Positions 7,908 through 16,569 of a stretch of DNA of 64,000 nucleotides are shown in pieces; the stretch's first letter is position 1, and each line of letters starts with the position of its first letter. The stretch spans positions 1 through 64,000 of the forward strand of contig NZ_BPWE01000005.1 of NCBI RefSeq assembly GCF_020884755.1, in the 5' to 3' direction. This DNA is from Bifidobacterium mizhiense. Lineage in GTDB: Bacteria > Actinomycetota > Actinomycetes > Actinomycetales > Bifidobacteriaceae. The notes beneath the pieces were generated by a model, which saw nothing but the letters and a program-made list of their open reading frames with translations, was not told the DNA's origin and did not search any database. The position numbers and the translations under genes were made by a program.

Positions 7908-10055
7908 TCAGGCAGAATATAGGCGGACTCCAAACTCATGGCTGAGCCTTACAGGATGGCCAGACGGATGCTCAGGATGGCTGAAGACACTGTCATAGCT
8001 GTTTGATGCCAGAACTCTTTTTTCTCCATCACACAGGGTCAGGTAAGCCGATAAATCGTCGCCATCATTTTGCTGTGAGGCGAGTGAGACCTCCTGTATC
8101 TGAACGCTTGAAAAAGGCGCGAGTGAAATAGATGCATTTCCTTTCAGCACCTCGCGCCCTTGCAAATTCACGAATCGCCAGGTAACGGAAACCTGACCTA
8201 GATCCTTGGGGGAGTCATTGGCAACAACCAATCCAGAGACCTTTTTGCTGCACCTATTCAAGAAAACACCTATGGGTTGATTGATCCTGGCAACCACCTC
8301 GTATGCAGGTTTCGGCTGCCCCCACCAATCCAACAGCCCATAGAAGCTTTGCGGGCACAGGTCTATGAACATGAACTGTACATATCCCCAATTGGGTGCA
8401 GCTCTTTGACAGCGATAGTGCTCGATGTAATACTTGAGCAGCTCAGTCTGATAACGTTGCAATGTTCCTGTCAAAGGCTCCAAGGCCGCTATACGCTCTG
8501 TCAACGTCCCGAGATTCCTCAAATTTCCAAAGTAGCCGGGGGCGTCGAAACCAAATTCTGTATTGAACTTCTCTTTCGTGCCGTCAATCAACGTATACGA
8601 CGTGGGAGGAGTATCCAGCGATCCCGTATAGTTGTGGCTGTCTCCACTGGTCAGATCATCAGCGCAATACGAGCCTTTGATAACTGGACGAGTCGGGTCT
8701 GTCTGAGTGACCCGTCGATAGATGGCAGGGCCTGGACTCACTTGCATAGCCGTGCCCTGTGTGCCCTTCGGCACATCCACCACGCCTGGTTCATTAAGAC
8801 ATATCCAGCTAAAAATACTGGCATGTCTATCGAGGGTTTTGACGGTACTGACAAACAACCGTACAAACGTTTCCGCCCACTCAGAAGTCCTGGGCTGGTT
8901 CCAGTTGTATTCTGAATCCTGGATCACGGCAATGCCCATGCGGTCGCATAAATCGTACAATTCCGGCTTCTCGACATGCACATGCACCCGGATCAAGTTG
9001 AATCCAGCCATTTTGATAGCCTGCAAATCACGCAGGTACCGCATTCTGTGCATTCGAGATATATAGACATCAGGGAAATAGGATGTCCCACGCACATACA
9101 GGGGCTTTCCATTAAGCACGAACCGGGTTGTCGATTCATCACGATCAAGTTTGACATTCCGGAATCCGATCTTCCGGCTTTCCACCTGTTCGCCGTCCAA
9201 GCTCAATGTCATGTCATAGAGCTTCGGCTCTCCCAGATCCCAAGTGAACCAAGGCGTCACGTCATCAACGGCAGCTTTGAACTCGAAAGGTCCCTGGACC
9301 TGCTTATCCGCGTCAAGCAGCACACGGCCATCAGCTGGATCCCGCACCAGGGTTCTCAGCACAGATGGATGATCATTACCGCAACCGAGTGCTTTCCCTC
9401 TGACGATTATTCTTCCACGACCCTGATCATCCATCCACACGCTCAGGCGCGGATCTTCAGCCAGACAAGCAGACTCATGAATCGATAGGGTGACCTTGCC
9501 ATAAATGCCCACGGGATTCACGTCACGGGCTATAAGGCCGTCATCATGCTCGTAGGTTCCTTTGACCAATCTCCTTTCAACCATATAGGTACGGTTCTCA
9601 ACGTCATCATTCCTTATCTGCCTATCCCAAGGTGACCAGACCTTGACCATCAGGATATTCGTGCCGGAGTGTACGACATTGCTGACATCAAAGACGAACG
9701 ACTCACTGTAGCCCTCATGGGAGCCAAGGAGTTGCCCGTTCATCCACACCTTGCAAAAGTAATCGACATTGCTGAACCGCAGCAGAATCTTGCCGTCCGT
9801 CTCAGAATTATCAAGCTTAATGAGCCGACGATACCACCAAGGTGCCTGATTGAAATACCGCAGCCGGCGTCCCCAATAAGGCTGTTCATCCAACAGACAC
9901 TGGAGATGCTCCAGAGCCGGCAACGGCTCCCACTCTGATATCTGCGGTCCGACCTGCGTACAGTCGCGATCCTCATAGAGTTTTAATTTTTCACCGACAT
10001 CATTGACGTCCTGTAGAACGCTCCAATCACTACTGATGTCCAATTGCTTGTTCAT
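7908..10055 (-). CDS. Cytoplasmic glycoside hydrolase family 2 enzyme
   Basis: A 715-aa GH2 protein of beta-galactosidase/beta-glucuronidase type. A jelly-roll sugar-binding domain (about 40-195, with WWYRRLIKL and VWMNGQLLGSHEGYSESF) and an Ig-like domain (about 200-300) precede a TIM barrel (about 310-570). The barrel carries the acid/base Glu422 in ICLNEPG and the nucleophile Glu500 in NTEFGFD. A beta-sandwich tail follows. There is no signal peptide, so it acts in the cytoplasm. It is the last gene of an operon with a binding lipoprotein and two permeases, so it presumably hydrolyses the sugar they import. The exact bond (glucuronide, galactoside or mannoside) is not decidable here. It begins 29 bases after the upstream permease. 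Confidence 0.85.
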   Translation of the reverse strand: MNKQLDISSDWSVLQDVNDVGEKLKLYEDRDCTQVGPQISEWEPLPALEHLQCLLDEQPYWGRRLRYFNQAPWWYRRLIKLDNSETDGKILLRFSNVDYFCKVWMNGQLLGSHEGYSESFVFDVSNVVHSGTNILMVKVWSPWDRQIRNDDVENRTYMVERRLVKGTYEHDDGLIARDVNPVGIYGKVTLSIHESACLAEDPRLSVWMDDQGRGRIIVRGKALGCGNDHPSVLRTLVRDPADGRVLLDADKQVQGPFEFKAAVDDVTPWFTWDLGEPKLYDMTLSLDGEQVESRKIGFRNVKLDRDESTTRFVLNGKPLYVRGTSYFPDVYISRMHRMRYLRDLQAIKMAGFNLIRVHVHVEKPELYDLCDRMGIAVIQDSEYNWNQPRTSEWAETFVRLFVSTVKTLDRHASIFSWICLNEPGVVDVPKGTQGTAMQVSPGPAIYRRVTQTDPTRPVIKGSYCADDLTSGDSHNYTGSLDTPPTSYTLIDGTKEKFNTEFGFDAPGYFGNLRNLGTLTERIAALEPLTGTLQRYQTELLKYYIEHYRCQRAAPNWGYVQFMFIDLCPQSFYGLLDWWGQPKPAYEVVARINQPIGVFLNRCSKKVSGLVVANDSPKDLGQVSVTWRFVNLQGREVLKGNASISLAPFSSVQIQEVSLASQQNDGDDLSAYLTLCDGEKRVLASNSYDSVFSHPEHPSGHPVRLSHEFGVRLYSA

Positions 10056-10084
10056 TATTTTCCTTAATTCTGTTCCCAGTGCCT

Positions 10085-10924
10085 TTACCCACGGACCGCT
10101 CCGGCCACCATGCCGGAAATAACCTGTCTGTTCAGGAAGAAGTAGAGTATAAGGGTCGGAATCATAGACACGACTATTGCTGAGTATGTGGCTCCCAAGT
10201 CGGTCTGCCCATACATACCGACAAAGTCGTTCAAACCTATCGGGAGGGTTTTCATATCGCTGCGAACCATAAAGGTGTTGGCAAATACGAATTCATTCCA
10301 GATGAAGACAAAGTTGTAGGTCGCCACAGTCACAGTGGTGTTGCGGGAAAGCGGCATGACGATCTTCGAAAAGATCTGCCAGGTTCCGGCTCCATCGATA
10401 CGAGCGGCCTCCAGTAACGAATCCGGTATCTCCTTCATGAATCCTGCGTACAGATAGACGCACATCGGCAGATTGAAAGCCAATTGCGGAATGATAAGGG
10501 CCAGATAGGTGTCCGTAATGCCGATTTTGTTAAACACTTCGAACAGAGGCAACAAAGCTGCGAATGAAGGCACCAGAAGTCCTACCAGCAAATAGGAAAG
10601 CACCTTATCCGCACCCCGGAACCGCAGCTTTTCAATGGCAAACGCCGCAGGAGCTCCGACCATGACGGTGACCAGAATGGTCAGCACCGCAACTATGGTG
10701 CTGTTAATCAAATATCGCAGTAGACCCGATGTGGCAAAGGCTCTCACGTAGTTACCCAGATACAGACCCTTGGGCAGTTGATAAGCCAAGCTATCTGCGA
10801 GCTCATCGGGGCTTTTCAACGAAGAGAGTGTGACCCAAAGAATCGGGTATATCTGCACCAGGACGAAAACTGCGATAATCGCATATACCAATCCCCTGGT
10901 TTTCCTGCCTGGCTTCGTAGTCAT
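10085..10924 (-). CDS. Sugar ABC transporter permease, MalG type
   Basis: This 279-aa inner-membrane permease has six predicted helices. The EAA coupling loop EAARIDGAGTWQIFSKIVMPL contacts the ATPase. The start at 10924 gives a 4-base ATGA overlap with the upstream permease and MTTKPGRKTR as N-terminus; a longer frame from 10978 would overlap the upstream gene by 58 bases and is unlikely. It pairs with the MalF-type permease and the binding lipoprotein of this operon. No ATPase gene is present here, so a shared MsiK/MalK-type ATPase encoded elsewhere is probably used, as is common in bifidobacteria and other actinobacteria. Confidence 0.88.
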   Translation of the reverse strand: MTTKPGRKTRGLVYAIIAVFVLVQIYPILWVTLSSLKSPDELADSLAYQLPKGLYLGNYVRAFATSGLLRYLINSTIVAVLTILVTVMVGAPAAFAIEKLRFRGADKVLSYLLVGLLVPSFAALLPLFEVFNKIGITDTYLALIIPQLAFNLPMCVYLYAGFMKEIPDSLLEAARIDGAGTWQIFSKIVMPLSRNTTVTVATYNFVFIWNEFVFANTFMVRSDMKTLPIGLNDFVGMYGQTDLGATYSAIVVSMIPTLILYFFLNRQVISGMVAGAVRG

Positions 10925-11886
10925 GCTTTGTCCCCTCTCCCGAACAGGCGGCGCAGAATAAGAAGCGTTACCAGGCACTCCACCGCTAGGAAGATGCTAA
11001 TAGCGCTACCGTAGCCAAAATTCCCGGATATGAAGATTGTCTTGTACAGGTAGGTAGACACCAGCTCGCTGGACGAACCGGGACCACCTCCAGTAAGCAC
11101 ATAGGAGACATCGAACCCCTTCAAGCATCCAGAAACCAGCATCACCAACGTCACCTCCAAGACCGCCCTGATTAGAGGCACCCTTATGTAGACGAGCTGT
11201 TGCCACCAATTGCAGCCGTCAATCAATGCCGCTTCCAGCACTTCGGCATCGACTGACTCCAGAGCTGCATAGTAGATGACCATGTATATGCCGGCGAACT
11301 TATAAGCATCTATGAGCGTCACCAACACCAAGGCCCAGTGAGGATCCGAGAGCAAAGCGTGAGGGGCCAGCCCGAACAGGCTGCCTACCGCCGGCACGAC
11401 CCCCGGCGGATTGACAGCCAGCATCTGGGCGAAGATCTGGCTGATAGCAACTGAGGAAATGACGCACGGAATGAAATAAACCGTTCTGATGATGGTCCGA
11501 AATCGGTCAATGCACAAGACCAACAGGGCCATCACCAAACCCATAAGCATCTGAACGCAGGTACCTAGAAGGGTGAAGAAAATGGTGTTGAGGAAAGCCG
11601 CGCGGAACACCTTGTCGGTCAGCATCAGTTTGAAATTCGCCAAGCCCGAGAATCGCATGGCTCCTATCCCATTCCAGTCAAACAGACTCGCGCCGAACGA
11701 CCAGATGATAGGGACAACCACTATGAGCGTAAAGATGAGGACCGCAGGCAGGTAATAGGGCCACGCCGCTCCCGAACTGATGGCCCTGTTCCCCCTGGAC
11801 GGATGACCCGGCCAGAACCGCCTCCGACGCACTATCCGTGGCGGGATGGAATCCGCTGGATTAGATCTTTGCATATCCGCCTTCAC
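10921..11886 (-). CDS. Sugar ABC transporter permease, MalF type
   Basis: A 321-aa permease with about six helices and the coupling loop EAALIDGCNWWQQLVYIRVPL. The N-terminal 40 residues are basic and Pro-rich, then helix 1 begins at AWPYYLPAVLIFTLIVVVP. The frame can start at the GTG at 11886, overlapping the preceding stop as GTGA, or at an ATG at 11874 with AAGG upstream; I keep the GTG because of the tight coupling but the choice is open. It forms a channel with the MalG-type partner that overlaps its 3' end. Confidence 0.86.
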   Translation of the reverse strand: MKADMQRSNPADSIPPRIVRRRRFWPGHPSRGNRAISSGAAWPYYLPAVLIFTLIVVVPIIWSFGASLFDWNGIGAMRFSGLANFKLMLTDKVFRAAFLNTIFFTLLGTCVQMLMGLVMALLVLCIDRFRTIIRTVYFIPCVISSVAISQIFAQMLAVNPPGVVPAVGSLFGLAPHALLSDPHWALVLVTLIDAYKFAGIYMVIYYAALESVDAEVLEAALIDGCNWWQQLVYIRVPLIRAVLEVTLVMLVSGCLKGFDVSYVLTGGGPGSSSELVSTYLYKTIFISGNFGYGSAISIFLAVECLVTLLILRRLFGRGDKA

Positions 11887-13169
11887 TTGGCCTTGTTGTA
11901 TTGAGCGATGGCTTTGTCGACATTGGCCGCAAACTCATGCGTTGAGGTATTGTCCACTAGCAGGCTTTGGCACTGTCGTCCAAGTACACTGACCGTATTT
12001 GCATCAAGTTGCACATCCCAAACTTGTGCATAATCGTTGACCTTGGCTATGTCGGACAGGACGTCCTGATATATGCGGGGGGTCTTGACGCTGCCCTTGG
12101 GCTTGACTGAAGGGATGACTCGATAATCATTCAAAGCCACATCACCGTATTTGCCAAATAGATATTTGAGAAAATCCTTCAGCTGGGGAGTTAGCTTGCC
12201 CTTGCTGACGGCAGTACCGATGCCCGAATTGGCAAAGAAGTCCGAGGGTGCAGTCTTGTCCCCCTTACCAAGCATGGGTAGACGGAAATAGCCGATATCC
12301 GATTTCAGATTGCCGGAATCGTCAACGTAGGACGGGAGGTTCCAAGTTCCGTCATACGTTATCGCAGCGCGCTTGCTCTTGAACAGATTCAAGGTAGCAG
12401 TGGCATCCGAATTCGTGAAGCCAGGCTGGAAATATGTAGACATTTTTTGTAAGAAGGTAATTCCTGCTTGACCAGTCGGACTGGCCATAGACTCCTTTCC
12501 GACCTTGAGCTTGGCCAGGAACTCATTGCCGGTTTCCCTGTATGGAATCATCCCCAGGAACCTGTAAAAAGGCCACTGGTCCTTGCCATCAAGAGCGATC
12601 GGAATAACGCCCATGTCCTTAAGCTTCTGAAGGTCAGTCAGCAACTCGTCGAAGGTCTTAGGTTCCTCTGCAATTCCTGCTTTGCGGAAGGCATCTTTGT
12701 TGTACCAAAAGTACTCCGCATTAGCGTTGAAAGTCATTAGGTGCAGACTGCCATCAGCCATTGTCGGGTATTTGGTGGATATGTTATAAAAGCGGTTGGT
12801 TACGCCAATGTCCTTGTAGAGTTTTCCGATATCTTCGGCACGGCCGTCCTTGACAAGCTTGGCGAAGTACGGGTCGGGATCGGCATCCCATAACTCCGGC
12901 AAACGGTTACTGGATGCCAGCACTTTCAACTTTTGGTTATATGACGGCCGATCAGAGATATTCTGAAACTCCAACTTGAAACCCTGATGCGACTTCGCGT
13001 ACTCATCAGCGATCTGTTTGATTGCTTTTATGCTTCCTTCGCTGGCGGGCCTCGCACTGAGCCAAGTAATGGTACCCGACTGCTGGGAAGAACCGCACCC
13101 CCCAAAACCGAATAAGGACAGGACAGCCACTGCACAGGTGCATGCCCTCTTGGCGAACGATAGTTTCAT
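11883..13169 (-). CDS. Sugar ABC transporter substrate-binding lipoprotein
   Basis: A 428-aa family 1 solute-binding lipoprotein and first gene of the four-gene operon ending in the GH2 enzyme. The signal reads MKLSFAKRAC with a hydrophobic core and lipobox FGGC. Features of the fold include ITWLSARPASEGSIKAIKQI, YFWYNKDAFRKAGIAEEPKTFDELL and AAITYDGTWNLPS. The ATG at 13169 has GGAGAG about 5 bases upstream; an upstream in-frame start at 13244 would place the operator palindrome inside the gene and is rejected. Transcription is divergent from the LacI gene at 13292, with a 37-bp palindrome between them. The GH2 partner suggests a beta-linked oligosaccharide or glycoside as ligand. Confidence 0.88.
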   Translation of the reverse strand: MKLSFAKRACTCAVAVLSLFGFGGCGSSQQSGTITWLSARPASEGSIKAIKQIADEYAKSHQGFKLEFQNISDRPSYNQKLKVLASSNRLPELWDADPDPYFAKLVKDGRAEDIGKLYKDIGVTNRFYNISTKYPTMADGSLHLMTFNANAEYFWYNKDAFRKAGIAEEPKTFDELLTDLQKLKDMGVIPIALDGKDQWPFYRFLGMIPYRETGNEFLAKLKVGKESMASPTGQAGITFLQKMSTYFQPGFTNSDATATLNLFKSKRAAITYDGTWNLPSYVDDSGNLKSDIGYFRLPMLGKGDKTAPSDFFANSGIGTAVSKGKLTPQLKDFLKYLFGKYGDVALNDYRVIPSVKPKGSVKTPRIYQDVLSDIAKVNDYAQVWDVQLDANTVSVLGRQCQSLLVDNTSTHEFAANVDKAIAQYNKAK

Positions 13170-13211
13170 GGTCTCTCCTTCATTGGACGTAACCAACGCC
13201 ACCTCATAGTG

Positions 13212-13248
13212 ACATATGTCAACGTTGTCTGACAACGTTGACATATGT
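13212..13248. promoter_or_regulatory. 37-bp perfect palindromic operator between divergent LacI gene and sugar operon
   Basis: Bases 13212-13229 and 13231-13248 are exact reverse complements around a single T. Each arm contains TGTCAACGTTG or its complement, so the element holds two CAACGTTG half-palindromes about 13 bases apart. It lies between a leftward ABC/GH2 operon and the rightward LacI gene. TTGACA hexamers face outward in both arms, so the operator may overlap both -35 regions, though good -10 boxes are not evident. Confidence 0.8.
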
Positions 13249-13291
13249 AAAACTATACTAATTACAGACCGTTGTCAATTCACGGGGGACA

Positions 13292-14341
13292 ATGCTAGAT
13301 ATGACACAGAACAGTGGCAATGCGAACAGCCACCCCACGATCAAGGACGTGGCGGCCCTTGCACAAGTCGCGCCAAAGACGGTATCCCGCGTGATCAATG
13401 AAGAGCCCTATGTATCTTCGACAACCAAGGAGCGAGTCCTTTCGGCCATTGAGGAACTGCACTATCGGCCCGACGTGCATGCAGCCGATCTGAAACGTGG
13501 CAAAAGCCACAGCAGAACCCTCGGGGTTCTGCTGGGAGCCAGACCCAATCCCTTCTCCTCATCGGTGCACTGGTCCATTGACAGCGTCGCCGTGCAGCAC
13601 TCCAGTCTGGTTCTGGCCTCGGCGTTGACCGGTAATCAAGACAGGGACTCCAATACCGTAGACGAAATGCTGAGCCGGCGGATAGACGGACTGATCCTGG
13701 TCACAGCCGCCAGCTCACAGGACTACCTGATTCCCGAAATGCGTCGTGGACTGGCCGTCGTCTTTGCCGACAGTACTTCTATGGGATTACCTTCAGACAC
13801 CGTCATGTCTGACAACTATGCCGGTGCAATCAGTGGAACCCGGGCGCTTTTATCCATCGGGCACAGGAACATGGCCTACCTAGGGGCCAAGAAAAACGTG
13901 TATACCGTAAGCCAACGGAGAAAAGGCTTCCTCGCTGCCATCAAGGAGAGCTACCTGCCGATGGACAATATTGACCTCGTTGACGACATGGATGAACGCA
14001 AAGCATACACCGTCACATGCAGACTGTTAGACCGGGCACGAGCCAAACGGCCTACCGCGATTTTTGCAGGACAGAACCTTATCGCCCGAGGTGTGATTCG
14101 CGCCCTAAGAACAAGAGGATTGGAAAAGAGCATAGCAATCATCAGCTTCGATGACGCCGATATGTTTGACATGCTTGATCCCGGAATCACGGTCATCAAG
14201 CAGAATCCTGAGAACATCGGCCGAATAGCCGCAAACATGGCGTTCGAACGCATCGATGGCTTAACTGCCGAACCCCGCCACATCCTGCTTCCTACTGAAT
14301 TGATCGCCAGAGGTTCAGGCGAGATACCCCCGAGCCAGTAA
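13292..14341 (+). CDS. LacI-family transcriptional regulator
   Basis: This 349-aa regulator has an N-terminal LacI helix-turn-helix (about 15-62: PTIKDVAALAQVAPKTVSRVIN, split as PTIKDVAALAQ and VAPKTVSRVIN, then the hinge helix region AADLKRGK). A periplasmic-binding-protein-like sensor domain follows, with HRNMAYLGAK and AIISFDDADMFDMLDPGITVIKQNPENIG. GGGGGAC precedes the ATG. It is divergent from the binding-protein/permease/GH2 operon and very probably represses it, and itself, through the 37-bp palindrome. The inducer is probably a sugar derived from the imported glycoside. Confidence 0.9.
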   Translation: MLDMTQNSGNANSHPTIKDVAALAQVAPKTVSRVINEEPYVSSTTKERVLSAIEELHYRPDVHAADLKRGKSHSRTLGVLLGARPNPFSSSVHWSIDSVAVQHSSLVLASALTGNQDRDSNTVDEMLSRRIDGLILVTAASSQDYLIPEMRRGLAVVFADSTSMGLPSDTVMSDNYAGAISGTRALLSIGHRNMAYLGAKKNVYTVSQRRKGFLAAIKESYLPMDNIDLVDDMDERKAYTVTCRLLDRARAKRPTAIFAGQNLIARGVIRALRTRGLEKSIAIISFDDADMFDMLDPGITVIKQNPENIGRIAANMAFERIDGLTAEPRHILLPTELIARGSGEIPPSQ

Positions 14342-14423
14342 AGCACTTCGTTAACAGCAAAAGGCTACAGGGCCCGGCACCATTAGAAAGATGCCATCAT
14401 CGCCCATCGCCTCCGGATATAAC

Positions 14424-14452
14424 TTGACCCGACAAAATTAACCTGATAGTAT
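14424..14452 (+). promoter_or_regulatory. Promoter of the regulator-led ribose-type ABC operon
   Basis: TTGACC at 14424-14429 (5 of 6 to consensus) is followed after exactly 17 bases by TAGTAT at 14447-14452 (4 of 6). The predicted start of transcription lies near 14459, about 28 bases before the LacI-family start codon and just before the operator at 14470. Confidence 0.6.
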
Positions 14453-14469
14453 TCTTATATTGCTAATAA

Positions 14470-14479
14470 TAAACGTTTA
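14470..14479. promoter_or_regulatory. Candidate LacI-family operator (TAAACGTTTA)
   Basis: A perfect 10-base palindrome with central CG lies just downstream of the predicted transcription start and seven bases before the regulator's own start codon. Its position fits roadblock-type autorepression of the whole operon. Confidence 0.6.
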
Positions 14480-14486
14480 GGATTCG

Positions 14487-15581
14487 ATGATGAAACACAC
14501 TGGCGTTACCTTGAAGGACATTGCGGACGAGCTGAACCTTTCCGTGTATGCCGTGTCAAGGGCCATCAACGACCTAAGCGGGGTCTCCAAAACCACACGT
14601 GCCGCCGTACTGAAAGTCGCTAAAGAAAAGGGCTACATTCCCAACGTCAATGCCAGGGATCTGCGCAAGGGACTTCACCACTCAGTCAGTCTCCTTACAG
14701 CAGGAATGTCAAATCCCTACTATCTGGATCTGATTAGCGGAATCGAAAGCATATTCCAAATACGGGGCGAAAACCTGCTCATATCAGACATCGCCATTGA
14801 CGGCCACTACTCAGAGTCTGCCGAGAGCCTGCTGCTCCAGCATGTCTTGGAAACGCGACCCGGAGGGATAATATCAACCCTGGGACTGAGCGACTCATCC
14901 CGGCAGCGGCTGCGGGAGTGGAAGATGCCTGTAGTCTTCGTCGATTCGACTCCTGGATCAACTCACGAGGACTTCTCCTATGTCACAACAGATAACAAGG
15001 ATGCCTCGAACAAACTGGGGAGCCATCTGGCGGGGCATCACTTCAAACGATGGTTGTTGGTCATCTACCCATCAGTCTGGAACAGCCGATATATCAGAGA
15101 ATCAGGACTCCGCCAAGCAGCTGCGCGATGCGGAGCCGCCATCCGTGTTCTAGAATGCGGCAACGATCAGTTCTCCACACGGAAAGCACTCGACGGGTTT
15201 TTGGATCATGACAAATTCCAGCCCGATGTCATTATCGCCGGCAACAACCCAATACTGTTGGGGATCATGACTGCCTTGCAGGCAAGGGCAATTGAAGTTC
15301 CCGACGATTTGGCGCTAGTGGCGTTTGACGACTTCATATGGTCCGATCTGCTAAAACCGCGCATCACCCTGGTTGCGGAAGACAGCTATGGAATCGGCGC
15401 CAAGGCCGCTGAACACATTCTTGCACTGATTGATCAGAAACAAGACAGAAAAGGAGGTGACGACGATTCGAAACCGGATGGGAAACCGCAAATGACGATG
15501 GGGCCCATCCATCAAACGATTGAAGCATCACTGAAGATCAGAGAATCGTGCGGTTGCAGGTATCCAACGGGGGCTGCCTGA
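14487..15581 (+). CDS. LacI-family regulator, first gene of its transport operon
   Basis: A 364-aa LacI-type repressor. The helix-turn-helix is at about 7-55 (VTLKDIADELNLSVYAVSRAI) and the hinge includes ARDLRKGLHHSVSLL. The sensor domain contains ALVAFDDFIWSDLLKPRITLV. The C-terminal tail has a Cys-containing end (SCGCRYP) after an acidic, Lys-rich insert of about 30 residues (about 315-345), which is longer than usual. It sits 26 bases before the binding-protein gene and so is probably co-transcribed with the importer it controls. The operator TAAACGTTTA lies immediately upstream. Confidence 0.9.
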   Translation: MMKHTGVTLKDIADELNLSVYAVSRAINDLSGVSKTTRAAVLKVAKEKGYIPNVNARDLRKGLHHSVSLLTAGMSNPYYLDLISGIESIFQIRGENLLISDIAIDGHYSESAESLLLQHVLETRPGGIISTLGLSDSSRQRLREWKMPVVFVDSTPGSTHEDFSYVTTDNKDASNKLGSHLAGHHFKRWLLVIYPSVWNSRYIRESGLRQAAARCGAAIRVLECGNDQFSTRKALDGFLDHDKFQPDVIIAGNNPILLGIMTALQARAIEVPDDLALVAFDDFIWSDLLKPRITLVAEDSYGIGAKAAEHILALIDQKQDRKGGDDDSKPDGKPQMTMGPIHQTIEASLKIRESCGCRYPTGAA

Positions 15582-15607
15582 CCGTTTTGCGAAAGGTAAA
15601 TTAAATT

Positions 15608-16567
15608 ATGAGATCCAAGAAAATCATCACTGCGATGGTGGCAATTCTGGCCGCATCGCTCGCTCTAACCGGCTGCAGCAATGGCGATGAAGACAGACAG
15701 TCTGCACCAAAACGCACAGAAATCAAAAGCATTGGCCTGATGGTCCAAGATATGTCGAATCCCTTCTTCTCCTCCATGGACAAGGAAGCAAAAAAGGAGG
15801 CAAAACGAATCGGGGCACGTCTGAACGTTCAGGATGCCCAACTCGATTTGGCTACCCAGGATAACCAAATCTCTGCTTTCATCGAGCAGAACGTGGATCT
15901 GATTATCGTATCCGCCGTCGATGAAAGCGGCCTGCAACCGGCAATCAAGAGAGCTAGAGACGCGGGCATAATCGTTGTGGCTGTTGACACCCCAGCCAAA
16001 GGAGCTGATGCGATCGTGACAACCGATGGCGTACAGGCTGGGCAACTTTCCTGCTCTTACCTCTCAGAGAAGCTGGAAGGCAAAGGTAACATCCTAATCG
16101 TTGATGGAACACCCATTCAAACCATCACTGATAGGATCAAAGGCTGCAAGCAAGCGCTCAAGAAATACCCTGGAATCAAAGTGGTAGCCCAGCAGGCCTC
16201 AAAGAACGACAGAGCCACAGGGTTGACAGTGACCACTGATATGCTCACCGCCAACAAGGACGTGCAGGGCATCTTCGGCATGAACGACCCCTCTGCCCTC
16301 GGGGCAGCCCTGGCTGTGGAACAAGCCGGGCGGCAGGACCAGATCATCGTCACAGGCATCGATGCCAGCCCACAAGGAGTGGACGAGCTCAAGCGGGCAG
16401 GTTCGCCTTTCATCGGTGCAGCAACCCAGAATCCAAGGGCCATGGTTGATCAGGCCGTGAAGTTCGCCCAGGACAAGGTCAAAGGAAAGACACCCAAGAA
16501 AACGACCATCCTGATTCCCAGCGAAATGATCACTCGCGATAACGTCAACAAGTACAAAGGGTGGTGA
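15608..16567 (+). CDS. Ribose/galactose-type ABC transporter substrate-binding lipoprotein
   Basis: A 319-aa protein of the RbsB-like periplasmic-binding family (Peripla_BP_4). The signal MRSKKIITAMVAILAASLAL leads to the lipobox LTGC, followed by an acidic linker. The first lobe starts at IGLMVQDMSNPFFSSMDKEA, a family hallmark, with FIEQNVDLIIVSAVDESGLQPAI. The second lobe has GIFGMNDPSALGAALAVEQAG and TGIDASPQGVDELK. It captures a monosaccharide, probably a pentose or hexose, for the ATPase and permease encoded next. GAAAGG precedes the ATG. Confidence 0.9.
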   Translation: MRSKKIITAMVAILAASLALTGCSNGDEDRQSAPKRTEIKSIGLMVQDMSNPFFSSMDKEAKKEAKRIGARLNVQDAQLDLATQDNQISAFIEQNVDLIIVSAVDESGLQPAIKRARDAGIIVVAVDTPAKGADAIVTTDGVQAGQLSCSYLSEKLEGKGNILIVDGTPIQTITDRIKGCKQALKKYPGIKVVAQQASKNDRATGLTVTTDMLTANKDVQGIFGMNDPSALGAALAVEQAGRQDQIIVTGIDASPQGVDELKRAGSPFIGAATQNPRAMVDQAVKFAQDKVKGKTPKKTTILIPSEMITRDNVNKYKGW

Positions 16568-16569
16568 GC

